Source: Alphaproteobacteria bacterium
GTDB lineage: Bacteria; Pseudomonadota; Alphaproteobacteria; Puniceispirillales; Puniceispirillaceae
Assembly: GCA_009936885.1 (NCBI GenBank)
Contig: JAACDT010000225.1
Coordinates: 1 to 13,334 of the forward strand
Reading direction: 5' to 3'
DNA: 13,334 bases
The stretch's first letter is position 1. Each line of letters starts with the position of its first letter. This document shows, in pieces, positions 1-6,942 of the stretch. The position numbers and the translations under genes are program-made. Under the pieces are notes generated by a model. It did no database searches. It worked only from the letters and a program-made list of their open reading frames with translations, and was not told the origin of the DNA.

Positions 1-111
1 ATTGCCTCTTCTAGTGACCTGTTCGGACAGTGGAATAATTGTTTTATGTGGAGTGCAATTGCTTTATCTTTATGTTCCACAAATATACTGCCAGAGAATG
101 ATAAAGAATAA
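1..111 (+). CDS. Possible 3' end of an upstream gene (partial, frame uncertain)
   Basis: The frame starting at base 1 is open to a TAA at 109-111 and reads as 36 residues. They include a Trp-rich, hydrophobic, membrane-like stretch (QWNNCFMWSAIALSL) followed by a charged tail. This could be the C-terminus of a membrane protein, for example a polysaccharide polymerase or ligase, which would suit the following sugar-phosphate transferase. The frame starting at base 2 is also open, to a TGA at 137-139, which would leave only 4 bases before the next gene. Third-position GC is about the same in both frames, so I cannot choose firmly. The frame-1 residue mix looks slightly more natural. Function is unknown, and it may be noncoding. 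Confidence 0.28.
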   Translation: MASSSDLFGQWNNCFMWSAIALSLCSTNILPENDKE

Positions 112-143
112 TAAATCTGCTGAACATAACATCGATTGATTGA

Positions 144-1208
144 ATGAACCAAATTTCAGAAATTAGCCCTTTACTGCTATTGAGTGGGTTTTTATCAGCC
201 TTGATTTTGTGTGTCATTATTCTGGCCAGTCAGAAATGGCATCTGATATATTCAAGTGATAATGATATTGGACCCCAGAAAATTCATTCAAATCAGATTC
301 CACGCATTGGCGGGATTGCACTGCTTGCAGGATTATTAGCGGCATGCATCTTAAAGCTACCATTTGCAGCTGGTTTGCTCTTTGGTGTTCTTCCAGTATT
401 CCTGGCTGGAATAAGCGAGGATATCTCAAAGAAAATACCCCCTTTCTTCAGGCTTGGTGCAAGCATTGTAAGCGCCGTAGCATTGGTATGGGTATTATCA
501 CTTCAAATAAGTGCCAAGGGTATTCCTTTATTAGATACATTATTTAACATCGAGATTATTGCTTTATCAATTACAGCCCTTGCAATTGCATTGATGGCTC
601 AATCAATAAATATCATAGATGGATTAAATGGGTTATCTATTGGCACTTCATTCATTATGACCTGTTCGATAGCTATCATTGCCTTGATGAATGGGGATTT
701 CGCACTTGCAGAATTCAGCTTGTTCTTTGTTGCATGTTTGGCTGGGATATTAATTATCAATTTTCCGAGAGGCTTGCTTTTTCTGGGTGATGGCGGTGCA
801 TATCTATTAGGATGTGTTATTGCTGTATTGGCAATTCTGCTAGCTCAGCGGAATAGCACGGTATCCTCTTTTGCAAGTTTATTGATAGTTAGCTATCCAA
901 TTTATGAGACTTTGCGCTCTTTTATTCGCCGAACAATCGATAAAAATACAGATTTCTTTATTGCTGATGACCAGCATTTGCATAGTATAGTTTATCGTTT
1001 TATATCAAATCTAAATAGTACAAGCACAGCCAAGCATAACAAGCTTTGGGCGACAAACGCATTTGCTGGAATGAGCTGTTGGCTACTTCCTCTCCTTTCA
1101 AGTATTTTAGCGGTGTTGTTTCAGTCGAGCATGCCTGTTCTTTTAATCTGTGTGGTGCTGATTATTTTGTTTTATGAAACAGCCATTCGAATATTAGCTA
1201 AGTCATAA
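144..1208 (+). CDS. Polyprenyl-phosphate sugar-1-phosphate transferase (MraY/WecA/WbpL family, GT4-type)
   Basis: Integral membrane enzyme that would transfer a sugar-1-phosphate, usually an N-acetylhexosamine phosphate, from a UDP-sugar to undecaprenyl phosphate at the cytoplasmic face. This is the first step of O-antigen or other lipid-linked glycan synthesis. The 354-residue length is normal and the protein is hydrophobic almost throughout, with about ten likely membrane segments. Family motifs appear in order: KIHSNQIPRIGG (46-57), an acidic SED (91-93) where relatives often have DD, NIIDGLNG (156-163), FLGDGGAYLLG (213-223) and the cytoplasmic loop DDQHLHS (275-281), whose HxH matches the family signature. 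It resembles WecA/WbpL more than MraY of peptidoglycan synthesis, but the sugar cannot be read from sequence. No clear Shine-Dalgarno precedes the ATG, although the start is supported by the first membrane segment at about residues 9-28. Its last 6 bases overlap the convergent oxidoreductase gene. Confidence 0.88.
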   Translation: MNQISEISPLLLLSGFLSALILCVIILASQKWHLIYSSDNDIGPQKIHSNQIPRIGGIALLAGLLAACILKLPFAAGLLFGVLPVFLAGISEDISKKIPPFFRLGASIVSAVALVWVLSLQISAKGIPLLDTLFNIEIIALSITALAIALMAQSINIIDGLNGLSIGTSFIMTCSIAIIALMNGDFALAEFSLFFVACLAGILIINFPRGLLFLGDGGAYLLGCVIAVLAILLAQRNSTVSSFASLLIVSYPIYETLRSFIRRTIDKNTDFFIADDQHLHSIVYRFISNLNSTSTAKHNKLWATNAFAGMSCWLLPLLSSILAVLFQSSMPVLLICVVLIILFYETAIRILAKS

Positions 1209-2195
1209 TTCAGAAGTTACATCTAGAACTATTTTGCCAACATGTTCTCCTTTTTCAAGACATGCATGTGCTTGTGAGGCTTGTGACAGGGGGAAGCGTT
1301 TATAAATAGGTATATTTAATTTTCCATCCCCAAATAATGGCCAAACATTGGCAAGGAGCTGATTTCGTATCTCCGCCTTATATTCAATTGATGCGGGACG
1401 CAAAGCAGACCCCGTAATTGTTAATTGCTTAAACATCACTCTAGCAAGATTAAGCTCTCCTATCATCCCGTTTTGAAACGCAATCTGAACTAATCGGCCG
1501 CCAGTTGAAAGACAGGATATGTTCTTATCAAGATAGTCCCCCCCGATTATATCCAATATTACATTAACCCCTTTTTTTTCTGTAAAACGCTGAATTTCCT
1601 CTAAAAAATCTTGCGTCTTATAATCTATAACCAACTTCGCTCCAAGTTGATAACAGGCTTGAATTTTAGTATCTGTACCAGCTGTGGTTATAACTTCAGC
1701 GCCAAACAGATTTGCAAGCTGAATAGCGGTTGTTCCAATTCCGCTGGCACCGCCATGAATTAGGCATCTCTCACCTGCCGATAATTTTGCCTGCATAAAT
1801 AAATTGGACCATACAGTAAAGTACGTCTCTGGAATACATGCGGCATCTGATATCAACACCCTTTCTGGAATTGGCAGAATTTGTGCTGTGGGCGCACAGC
1901 AATATTGTGCATACCCGCCGCCTGTCACAAGCGCACAAACTTTATCGCCCACATTATAACCAACCGCATTACTCCCAAGCCCTACTACAACCCCCGATAC
2001 TTCAAGGCCCGGGATTTCGCTTGCTCCTTTTGGCGGTTTATAATTTCCCTGTCTTTGAACAATGTCTGGCCTGTTAACCCCAGCTGATGCAACTTTTATC
2101 AGCACCTCAAATGGTTTTGGTTCTGGTGTCTCAGCATCTCTTAAAACCAGCACCTCTGGACTACCTGGCTCCTTAATTTCAATTTGTTTCATCAT
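1203..2195 (-). CDS. Zinc-independent MDR-family NAD(P)H:quinone oxidoreductase (PIG3-like)
   Basis: Soluble NADPH-dependent oxidoreductase of the medium-chain dehydrogenase/reductase superfamily, 330 residues, a normal length. The N-terminal catalytic fold carries GVNRPDIVQRQGNY (39-52) and PGLEVSG (62-68), typical of the quinone reductase / PIG3 branch. The Rossmann fold has IHGGASGIGTTAIQLA (146-161). The cysteine cluster and catalytic Zn ligands of alcohol dehydrogenases are absent, so it should be zinc-free. Quinones or alpha,beta-unsaturated carbonyls are likely substrates; the true one is unknown. The start is fixed because an in-frame TGA lies directly before the ATG, which begins MM (2195-2190). 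A weak GGA sits 9 bases upstream. The gene is divergent from the thiolase cluster, so a metabolic link such as reduction of an enoyl or quinone intermediate is possible but inferred. Its stop overlaps the end of the sugar-phosphate transferase gene. Confidence 0.88.
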   Translation of the reverse strand: MMKQIEIKEPGSPEVLVLRDAETPEPKPFEVLIKVASAGVNRPDIVQRQGNYKPPKGASEIPGLEVSGVVVGLGSNAVGYNVGDKVCALVTGGGYAQYCCAPTAQILPIPERVLISDAACIPETYFTVWSNLFMQAKLSAGERCLIHGGASGIGTTAIQLANLFGAEVITTAGTDTKIQACYQLGAKLVIDYKTQDFLEEIQRFTEKKGVNVILDIIGGDYLDKNISCLSTGGRLVQIAFQNGMIGELNLARVMFKQLTITGSALRPASIEYKAEIRNQLLANVWPLFGDGKLNIPIYKRFPLSQASQAHACLEKGEHVGKIVLDVTSEL

Positions 2196-2209
2196 TCACT
2201 ATTTTCCAA

Positions 2210-2228
2210 TTTAATCAGTTTGATTAAA
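2210..2228. promoter_or_regulatory. Perfect 19-base palindrome, candidate operator
   Basis: Two 8-base arms, TTTAATCA and TGATTAAA, are exact reverse complements around a 3-base spacer GTT. The repeat lies in the 180-base gap between divergent genes, 14 bases upstream of the oxidoreductase ATG and about 150 bases upstream of the thiolase ATG. Size and symmetry suit a dimeric repressor such as a TetR-, MarR- or GntR-family protein, although no regulator gene lies in the window. If transcribed on the - strand it could also form a hairpin with a tight 3-base loop in the leader. Either role is inference, and the AT-richness raises the chance of coincidence. Confidence 0.45.
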
Positions 2229-2238
2229 CCACCTCCTA
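2229..2238 (-). promoter_or_regulatory. Strong Shine-Dalgarno-like sequence far from its start codon
   Basis: On the - strand these bases read TAGGAGGTGG, a near-complete match to the anti-Shine-Dalgarno sequence and much stronger than other ribosome sites in the window. It ends exactly where the palindrome at 2210-2228 begins, and lies about 34 bases before the oxidoreductase ATG. No long frame starts in the normal 5-10 base range after it. Folding of the palindrome would shorten the effective distance to about 15 bases. It may be a structured ribosome site, a remnant, or chance. Confidence 0.35.
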
Positions 2239-2375
2239 TGTATTTTAACTATATTTTTTGATTTTACTGAGCTAGTTTATCGAATAATTAAGTAAATTAT
2301 CAATTTTTTTAATTGTCTTGTCATCAAGCAAGAGGGTTGAAATGGAAAAATCTGAATAAAGGAGTAGATGGTTAC

Positions 2376-3632
2376 ATGAGTGATGTAGTTATAATTGATG
2401 GAGTTCGCACCGCCATAGGAAAAATGGGAGGCGCGTTATCATCTGTGCGACCTGACGATTTGCTTGCACAGGCCTATAAAGGTCTTATTGGCAGGACTAA
2501 TCTTGATCCATCTCAACTTACCGAAGTTTTTTCAGGCTGTGGCAACCAAGGCGGGGAAGATAACAGAGATGTCGCACGCATGGCTATCCTGCTTTCTGGT
2601 ATGCCAAAGGAAATTCCAGGTGTAACCGTTAACAGAAATTGCTCATCTGCATTAGACGCTGTGAATATTGCGGCAAAAACAATTGCGTGTGGTGAAGGCG
2701 ATTTTACGATTGGTTCTGGCGTTGAATCTATGAGCCGAGCGCCTTGGTCATTCCTCAAGCCAGAGCGAGTACCAACAACTAAGCCACCAAAAGTCTGGGA
2801 TACAACTGTTGGTTGGCGCTTTAATAATCCTGCATTAGATGCGCTATACCCTATTATCAGCCTTGGAGAAGGAGCAGAAGTAATTGCAGATGAGATGCAA
2901 ATCAGTCGCGAAGAGCAAGATGAATTTGCACTTGAAAGCCATCGGCGCGCCATTGAAGCCATTAATTCTGGCAAATTCAAGAAGGAAATTTGCGGGGTGC
3001 CTATTAAACAACGAAAAGGCGAGCCTATCATTATAGATACAGATGAGCATCCTCGTTACAAAAAAACAGAATCCGGCTATCAGCTAGCCGTTGATATGGA
3101 GGGCCTTGGAAAGCTGCCCGCTGCGTTTAAGACAGACGGAACAGTAACTGCTGGTAATTCAAGCGGAATTAATGACGGCGCTGCTGCGCTGCTATTAGCA
3201 AATAAAGAGGCAGCGCTCACCGCAGGCTATAAGCCAAAGCTTAGATGGATTGGTTCTGCTAGTGCTGGTACTGCGCCAAGCCATTTTGGGTATGGTCCAG
3301 TACCTGCAACACAGAAATTATTAAAGCGGTTTGGTTTAAGCATCGATGATATTGGTCTTGTTGAACTAAATGAAGCATTTGCTGCCCAAGCGATTGGATG
3401 CATTAAACAATTAGGATTAGACCCTCAGAAGACTAATGTTAATGGTGGTGCTATTGCACTTGGTCATCCAACTGGTTGTTCTGGCGCGAGAATTCTTGTC
3501 TCATTAATGCATGAGATGGAAAGACGCGCGGCTGATATGCCAAAAGACAAGCCTTTTTATGGGCTGGCTACATTATGCGTTGGTGTAGGAATGGGCAGCT
3601 CCACTTTGGTAGAATGGATAGGTGAGAGATGA
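2376..3632 (+). CDS. Thiolase (acetyl-CoA acyltransferase), PcaF-like
   Basis: Cytoplasmic thiolase that would cleave a 3-oxoacyl-CoA with CoA, or run the reverse condensation; 418 residues. Seen: the N-terminal [14 protein letters not shown] (6-19), the nucleophilic cysteine Cys89 in VNRNCSSAL (85-93), GVESMSRAP, and the C-terminal catalytic blocks [18 protein letters not shown] and LCVGVGMGS. The stretch [18 protein letters not shown] (60-77) and the later [10 protein letters not shown] are close to what I know of beta-ketoadipyl-CoA thiolase (PcaF), so a dicarboxylic or aromatic-derived 3-oxoacyl-CoA is a reasonable guess. A TTG at 2313 in the same frame would add 21 residues, but they do not resemble a thiolase. 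The ATG at 2376 begins at the family's usual N-terminus and has GGAG 11 bases upstream (2361-2364). It overlaps the next gene by ATGA, so translational coupling is likely. Confidence 0.92.
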   Translation: MSDVVIIDGVRTAIGKMGGALSSVRPDDLLAQAYKGLIGRTNLDPSQLTEVFSGCGNQGGEDNRDVARMAILLSGMPKEIPGVTVNRNCSSALDAVNIAAKTIACGEGDFTIGSGVESMSRAPWSFLKPERVPTTKPPKVWDTTVGWRFNNPALDALYPIISLGEGAEVIADEMQISREEQDEFALESHRRAIEAINSGKFKKEICGVPIKQRKGEPIIIDTDEHPRYKKTESGYQLAVDMEGLGKLPAAFKTDGTVTAGNSSGINDGAAALLLANKEAALTAGYKPKLRWIGSASAGTAPSHFGYGPVPATQKLLKRFGLSIDDIGLVELNEAFAAQAIGCIKQLGLDPQKTNVNGGAIALGHPTGCSGARILVSLMHEMERRAADMPKDKPFYGLATLCVGVGMGSSTLVEWIGER

Positions 3633-4846
3633 TTAAAAGACCCTTAGAAGGCATTCGCGTTATTGGCCTTGAGCAATATATGGCAGGCCCGTATTGCACC
3701 ATGTTACTTGCTGATGCTGGTGCAGAGGTTATACAAATCGAGCGTCCAAAACAGGGAGACCCAAGACGCTCAATGCCCCCTTTTATAGAAAAGGATGGCG
3801 TTAAAAAGGCAGCTGGCTTCCTTGGATATAATCGAAATAAAAAAAGCCTTGCTCTGGACGTTTCAACAAGTGAAGGCCAAGAGATTTTCAAAGATCTTGC
3901 CAAGACGGCAGATGTTATTGTTGAAAATCTTAGGCCTGGATCAATGAAAAAACTCGGTCTTTCCTATGAAGATTTAAAAGCCGATAACCCAAGACTTATT
4001 TGGGCAACCATCTCTGGCTTTGGACAACTAGATGGCTATCTTGGCCCATATGCAAAACGTCCTACTTTTGACATTGTTGCAGAAGCGATGAGCGGCATTA
4101 TGAGCCTTGTCGGCTTTAAAGATAAACCACCATCCTGGACCATTTACGGAATGGCAGATGTATATAGCGGGCTAACAACAGCTTATGGCGTTATGCAAGC
4201 ATTATTCATGAGGTCACAAACAGGAGAGGGTCAGTTTGTTGATTCTGCGATGTTTGATAATATGCTGTCTTTGAATGAAGCTATGATAACGTCTTACGCG
4301 GCAGCTGGACAAATCGGGGAGCGCGGAATATTAAAAAACGTGTTCCCACGTGGCGCTTTTAAAACTAAAAATGGTTATATCGCTCTAAACGTGCCTGATA
4401 ATCGAATTTGGACACGTTTATGCGAAGTAAGGGGACGCCCAGAGCTTGCAGATACACCAGACACAAAAACCGGTACTGAGCGAGCTGCAAATGCAGATAC
4501 ATTGCAACCTATTATTGAAGGATGGCTTGCCAACTTTGATAGAGACGAAGTGGTTGACATGCTCAATACGGCAGGTGTGCCAACTGGCCCTGTATATAAT
4601 GCAGAAGAAGTATTTAATGACCCCCATGTCAAAGCACGTGGAATGCTTATGCCTATAAAAGATAAGGATGTTGGTGACACTGTGTTTGCACGCACCCCTA
4701 TTCATCTATCAAAGGCACCTGAATTACCAAAAAATTCAGCCCCAAACCTTGGCGAGGATACAGAGTATGTGTTAAACGAACTTCTTGGGTATTCATCTGA
4801 TAAAACGCAGGCACTACTCTCAAAAGGGGTTGTAGATAAAGATTAG
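3629..4846 (+). CDS. Family III CoA-transferase (CaiB/BaiF family)
   Basis: Cytoplasmic CoA-transferase that moves CoA between carboxylic acids through an aspartyl-CoA intermediate; 405 residues, typical for the family. Seen: LEGIRVIGLEQYMAGPYCTMLLADAGAEV at the N-terminus (6-34), the FLGYNRNKKSLALD block (64-77), VIVENLRPGSMKKLGL (96-111), and Asp177 in GMADVYSG, the likely catalytic aspartate. C-terminal family features include GVPTGPVYNAEEVFNDPH. Relatives include formyl-CoA transferase, succinyl-CoA-dependent transferases and alpha-methylacyl-CoA racemase, so the substrate is open. The ATG sits in the ATGA overlap with the thiolase stop, which strongly suggests one operon. A plausible job is to activate the acid whose 3-oxoacyl-CoA product the thiolase cleaves. 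A DMSP role of the DddD kind is unlikely because DddD is about twice as long. Confidence 0.92.
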   Translation: MIKRPLEGIRVIGLEQYMAGPYCTMLLADAGAEVIQIERPKQGDPRRSMPPFIEKDGVKKAAGFLGYNRNKKSLALDVSTSEGQEIFKDLAKTADVIVENLRPGSMKKLGLSYEDLKADNPRLIWATISGFGQLDGYLGPYAKRPTFDIVAEAMSGIMSLVGFKDKPPSWTIYGMADVYSGLTTAYGVMQALFMRSQTGEGQFVDSAMFDNMLSLNEAMITSYAAAGQIGERGILKNVFPRGAFKTKNGYIALNVPDNRIWTRLCEVRGRPELADTPDTKTGTERAANADTLQPIIEGWLANFDRDEVVDMLNTAGVPTGPVYNAEEVFNDPHVKARGMLMPIKDKDVGDTVFARTPIHLSKAPELPKNSAPNLGEDTEYVLNELLGYSSDKTQALLSKGVVDKD

Positions 4847-4909
4847 TTCTGTTTTGGGAATCCAGTAAGAAAATAAATATATGAGAAAATAGATATAAGC
4901 GAGGATAAT

Positions 4910-5458
4910 ATGGCCTTAAAAACTATTCGTGTTACCAAAGAGCAAATGAATTCACGTGTTGCTAGATTCTCAGAATTAAAGGGATTTGATGGTGGGCTTC
5001 CAGATAGTAATCACCCTGATAGCATTCGCACATTATTCAATGTAATCGGTTTTCAGCCACCTGAAAAACAGGATCCCGCTGCATCATCCCCAGTTGGAGC
5101 GCAAGCAGCTGAGTCAGCTGCCATTAAAATATCAGAAGGCTTTAATCTTGGCTATTGCAAAGCCAAACCTGGTAAAGGGCCTATGATGCATAATCATGAT
5201 ACCAATGAGACCTTTATTCCAATGACAGGCAAATGGCGATGTTCTTGGGAAATTGATGATGTTGTGGAATATTATGATGCTGAGCCGCTGGATGTTGTAT
5301 CATTTCCAGCTGGCGTGCAAAGGCGGTTTGAGAATATTACTTTTGGAGAGCCAGATACAGAACATATTCTGATGTTTGTAATTGGGGGAAATGCTCCGCA
5401 GGCTGAGTTTTCACCAGAAGCAATGGAAGAATTATCAGAGCGCGGATTATTAGATTAA
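4910..5458 (+). CDS. Cupin-domain protein of unknown substrate
   Basis: Small soluble protein of 182 residues with one cupin barrel. Motif 1 is clear: PMMHNHDTNETFIPMTG (91-107) gives His94, His96 and Glu100 as metal ligands. Motif 2 is altered: SFPAGVQRRFEN (131-142) keeps PxG and the Asn but has Arg138 where a fourth metal-binding His is usual. His152 might compensate. The first 70 residues are a family-specific extension with a Pro-rich stretch (50-61). It could be a metal-dependent isomerase, dioxygenase or lyase, or a non-catalytic binder; I do not recognise the subfamily. It lies 63 bases after the CoA-transferase on the same strand, with GAGG shortly before the ATG, so it is probably co-expressed with the thiolase pair. 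A hairpin follows downstream. Confidence 0.75.
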   Translation: MALKTIRVTKEQMNSRVARFSELKGFDGGLPDSNHPDSIRTLFNVIGFQPPEKQDPAASSPVGAQAAESAAIKISEGFNLGYCKAKPGKGPMMHNHDTNETFIPMTGKWRCSWEIDDVVEYYDAEPLDVVSFPAGVQRRFENITFGEPDTEHILMFVIGGNAPQAEFSPEAMEELSERGLLD

Positions 5459-5480
5459 TAACATATATCACACGATTGGC

Positions 5481-5504
5481 CTTATCGCGTCTCTTTGCGA
5501 TAAG
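5481..5504. terminator. Hairpin at a convergent gene junction, putative terminator
   Basis: Perfect 8-base arms, CTTATCGC and GCGATAAG, enclose an 8-base loop. It begins 22 bases after the cupin stop and covers the last codons of hldC on the other strand. On the + strand the arms are followed by a pyrimidine-rich but interrupted tract ending CTTTTC, so it is a moderate intrinsic-terminator candidate for the thiolase-CoA-transferase-cupin group. On the - strand no T run follows. The right arm runs into a second small palindrome, TAAGCGCTTA, at 5501-5510. Confidence 0.42.
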
Positions 5505-5988
5505 CGCTTACTATCTTTTCTATAAGATTAGAAGAAGAATAGTGTGTTTTCAGCGGGATAATCTTGAGCGAAATATGCTCTAGGCCTACTAAATCTGTGT
5601 TTCTTAAATATGCTTCCGAATAATCCCCACCTTTTACAAAAATTTCTGGCTGAAGCTCTTTTAGAAGCTGATGGGGGGTATCTTCGTCAAATATAATAAC
5701 ACCTTCAACATATCTCAAACTGGCAATAAGCTCTGCTCTGTCTTTAGCATTGTTAAATGGACGTGAGGGTCCTTTTGCAAGCTTTCGAGCAGAATTATCG
5801 GAATTAACGCCTACCAATAACGAGCCGCCAAGCTGTCTTGCTGCCTGCAGATATTCAAGATGACCTGCATGAACCAAATCAAAAACACCGCTTGTAAACA
5901 CCGCCGGCGGCGCAATTCTACTCTTCAAATCCAGCAGATTCTTCAGACCATCTAATTGCGCAAAATCAACAATATCCGCATTCTTCAT
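5482..5988 (-). CDS. hldC: D-glycero-beta-D-manno-heptose 1-phosphate adenylyltransferase (HldE C-terminal-domain homologue)
   Basis: Cytidylyltransferase-like enzyme of 168 residues that adenylates heptose 1-phosphate to ADP-heptose for the LPS inner core. Seen: the nucleotidyltransferase signature VFTSGVFDLVHAGHLEYL (30-47) with the HxGH motif at His40-His43, GVNSDNSARKLAKGPSRP (60-77), and the RfaE-domain-II marker FVKGGDYS (117-124). SSSNLIEKI (141-149) follows near the C-terminus. It corresponds to the C-terminal half of E. coli HldE (RfaE). The start has AGGATAAGAGGG directly upstream. It begins 12 bases after the stop of the kinase gene on the same strand, so the two form an operon carrying both HldE activities as separate proteins. 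Its end overlaps the hairpin at 5481-5504. The remaining pathway enzymes (GmhA, GmhB, HldD) are not in this window. Confidence 0.93.
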   Translation of the reverse strand: MKNADIVDFAQLDGLKNLLDLKSRIAPPAVFTSGVFDLVHAGHLEYLQAARQLGGSLLVGVNSDNSARKLAKGPSRPFNNAKDRAELIASLRYVEGVIIFDEDTPHQLLKELQPEIFVKGGDYSEAYLRNTDLVGLEHISLKIIPLKTHYSSSNLIEKIVSAYRKETR

Positions 5989-6000
5989 CCCTCTTATCCT

Positions 6001-6942
6001 TTACTGTCTGATACTGTCATGCAGGATATTAAGAAATGCCTCATTTTGTGACATGATATTGGTCAGTTCAGGGATATCCATTTGTGCACAACCGATTTTT
6101 GTAACGGCATAGGCGGCACAATAATTGGAAAAAGAGGCTGAGTCTGTCAGACTAAGTTGTTTGCTACGCGCAAAAGCAAGAGCGGCAATTACGGTATCTC
6201 CAGCGCCTGTAACATCATAAACTTCGCTAGAAATTATCCCAAAATCCTGTTTTTTATCAGCGCTATATAGTGACATTCCGTCAGCTGATTTGGTAAGAAG
6301 ACATGCATCAGCGCCCGCATTCTGCATTGACAATCCTACCTTGGCATCTATGTGCATATCTGGTTTTTCTAAGGTTGCAAGTCTCAGCTCTTTAATATTT
6401 GGTTTAATCAAAAAGCAATTTTTATATTTACCAAAATCTGACCCTTTCGGATCGACATAGGTTTCAACTTTTTTTTGCTTTAACGCATATAAAAAATCAC
6501 CCAGAAATGGCAGCAAGCCCTTGTCATAATCACTTATAATGACCTGATCCCTCGGATTGATCTGTGATACTATGGATGTAAGAGCATCATTGCTAATAGG
6601 TAAAGATTTTTTTTCTTCATCAATTCTTACTACCTGCTGACCCCCAGCCAGAATACGCGTTTTGCGAGTAGATATTTCAGATGTTTGAAAATTATGGACG
6701 TCAATCTGTCGATTTAGAAGTAGCCTTTTAATTGTCTCGCCAGCGTCATCAGAAGCAAAGCTTGTCCAGACTTTTACCTTTGTTTTAAAATCAGATAATA
6801 CACTTGCAACATTACCAGCACCGCCAAGCCTGTTTTCTTGGGAGCGTATATTAACAATTGGCACTGGCGCTTCTGGGGAAACCCTTTCGACGCTTCCATT
6901 TATGTAACAATCAAGGATAATGTCTCCGATTACATGGATCAT
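6001..6942 (-). CDS. hldA: D-glycero-beta-D-manno-heptose-7-phosphate kinase (HldE N-terminal-domain homologue)
   Basis: PfkB/ribokinase-family sugar kinase of 313 residues that phosphorylates heptose 7-phosphate at C1 on the way to ADP-heptose. Seen: VIGDIILDCYINGSVERVSPEAPVPIV (4-30), which is distinctive for the HldE kinase domain, the sugar-binding GGAGN (40-44), ISDYDKG (136-142), VDPKG (163-167), KPN (180-182) and the PfkB signature DVTGAGDT (243-250) with catalytic Asp249. The N-terminus begins right at the first beta strand, which is the shortest reasonable form, and the ribosome site is weak (GAG about 9 bases upstream). It is the first gene of a two-gene operon with the adenylyltransferase. 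Its upstream region is shared with the divergent epimerase gene. Confidence 0.92.
   Translation of the reverse strand: MIHVIGDIILDCYINGSVERVSPEAPVPIVNIRSQENRLGGAGNVASVLSDFKTKVKVWTSFASDDAGETIKRLLLNRQIDVHNFQTSEISTRKTRILAGGQQVVRIDEEKKSLPISNDALTSIVSQINPRDQVIISDYDKGLLPFLGDFLYALKQKKVETYVDPKGSDFGKYKNCFLIKPNIKELRLATLEKPDMHIDAKVGLSMQNAGADACLLTKSADGMSLYSADKKQDFGIISSEVYDVTGAGDTVIAALAFARSKQLSLTDSASFSNYCAAYAVTKIGCAQMDIPELTNIMSQNEAFLNILHDSIRQ

Noticed and set aside
2301..2315. CAATT / AATTG hairpin around a T run upstream of the thiolase gene
   Set aside because: Five A-T-dominated base pairs in very AT-rich DNA; no reason to treat it as more than chance.
2313..2375. 21-residue N-terminal extension of the thiolase from a TTG
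   Set aside because: It is not thiolase-like. The ATG at 2376 has an upstream GGAG and begins exactly at the usual family N-terminus.
2513..3031. 172-codon open frame on the - strand, antisense to the thiolase
   Set aside because: It lies wholly inside a clear thiolase gene, has a Ser/Pro/Arg-rich composition typical of antisense translation and shows no recognisable domain.
3629..5458. A DMSP-cleavage cluster (CaiB-type DddD plus a cupin DMSP lyase)
   Set aside because: The transferase is a single-domain protein of 405 residues, unlike the roughly double-length DddD. The cupin lacks the motif arrangement I know from DddQ, DddW or DddL, and no DMSP transporter is present.
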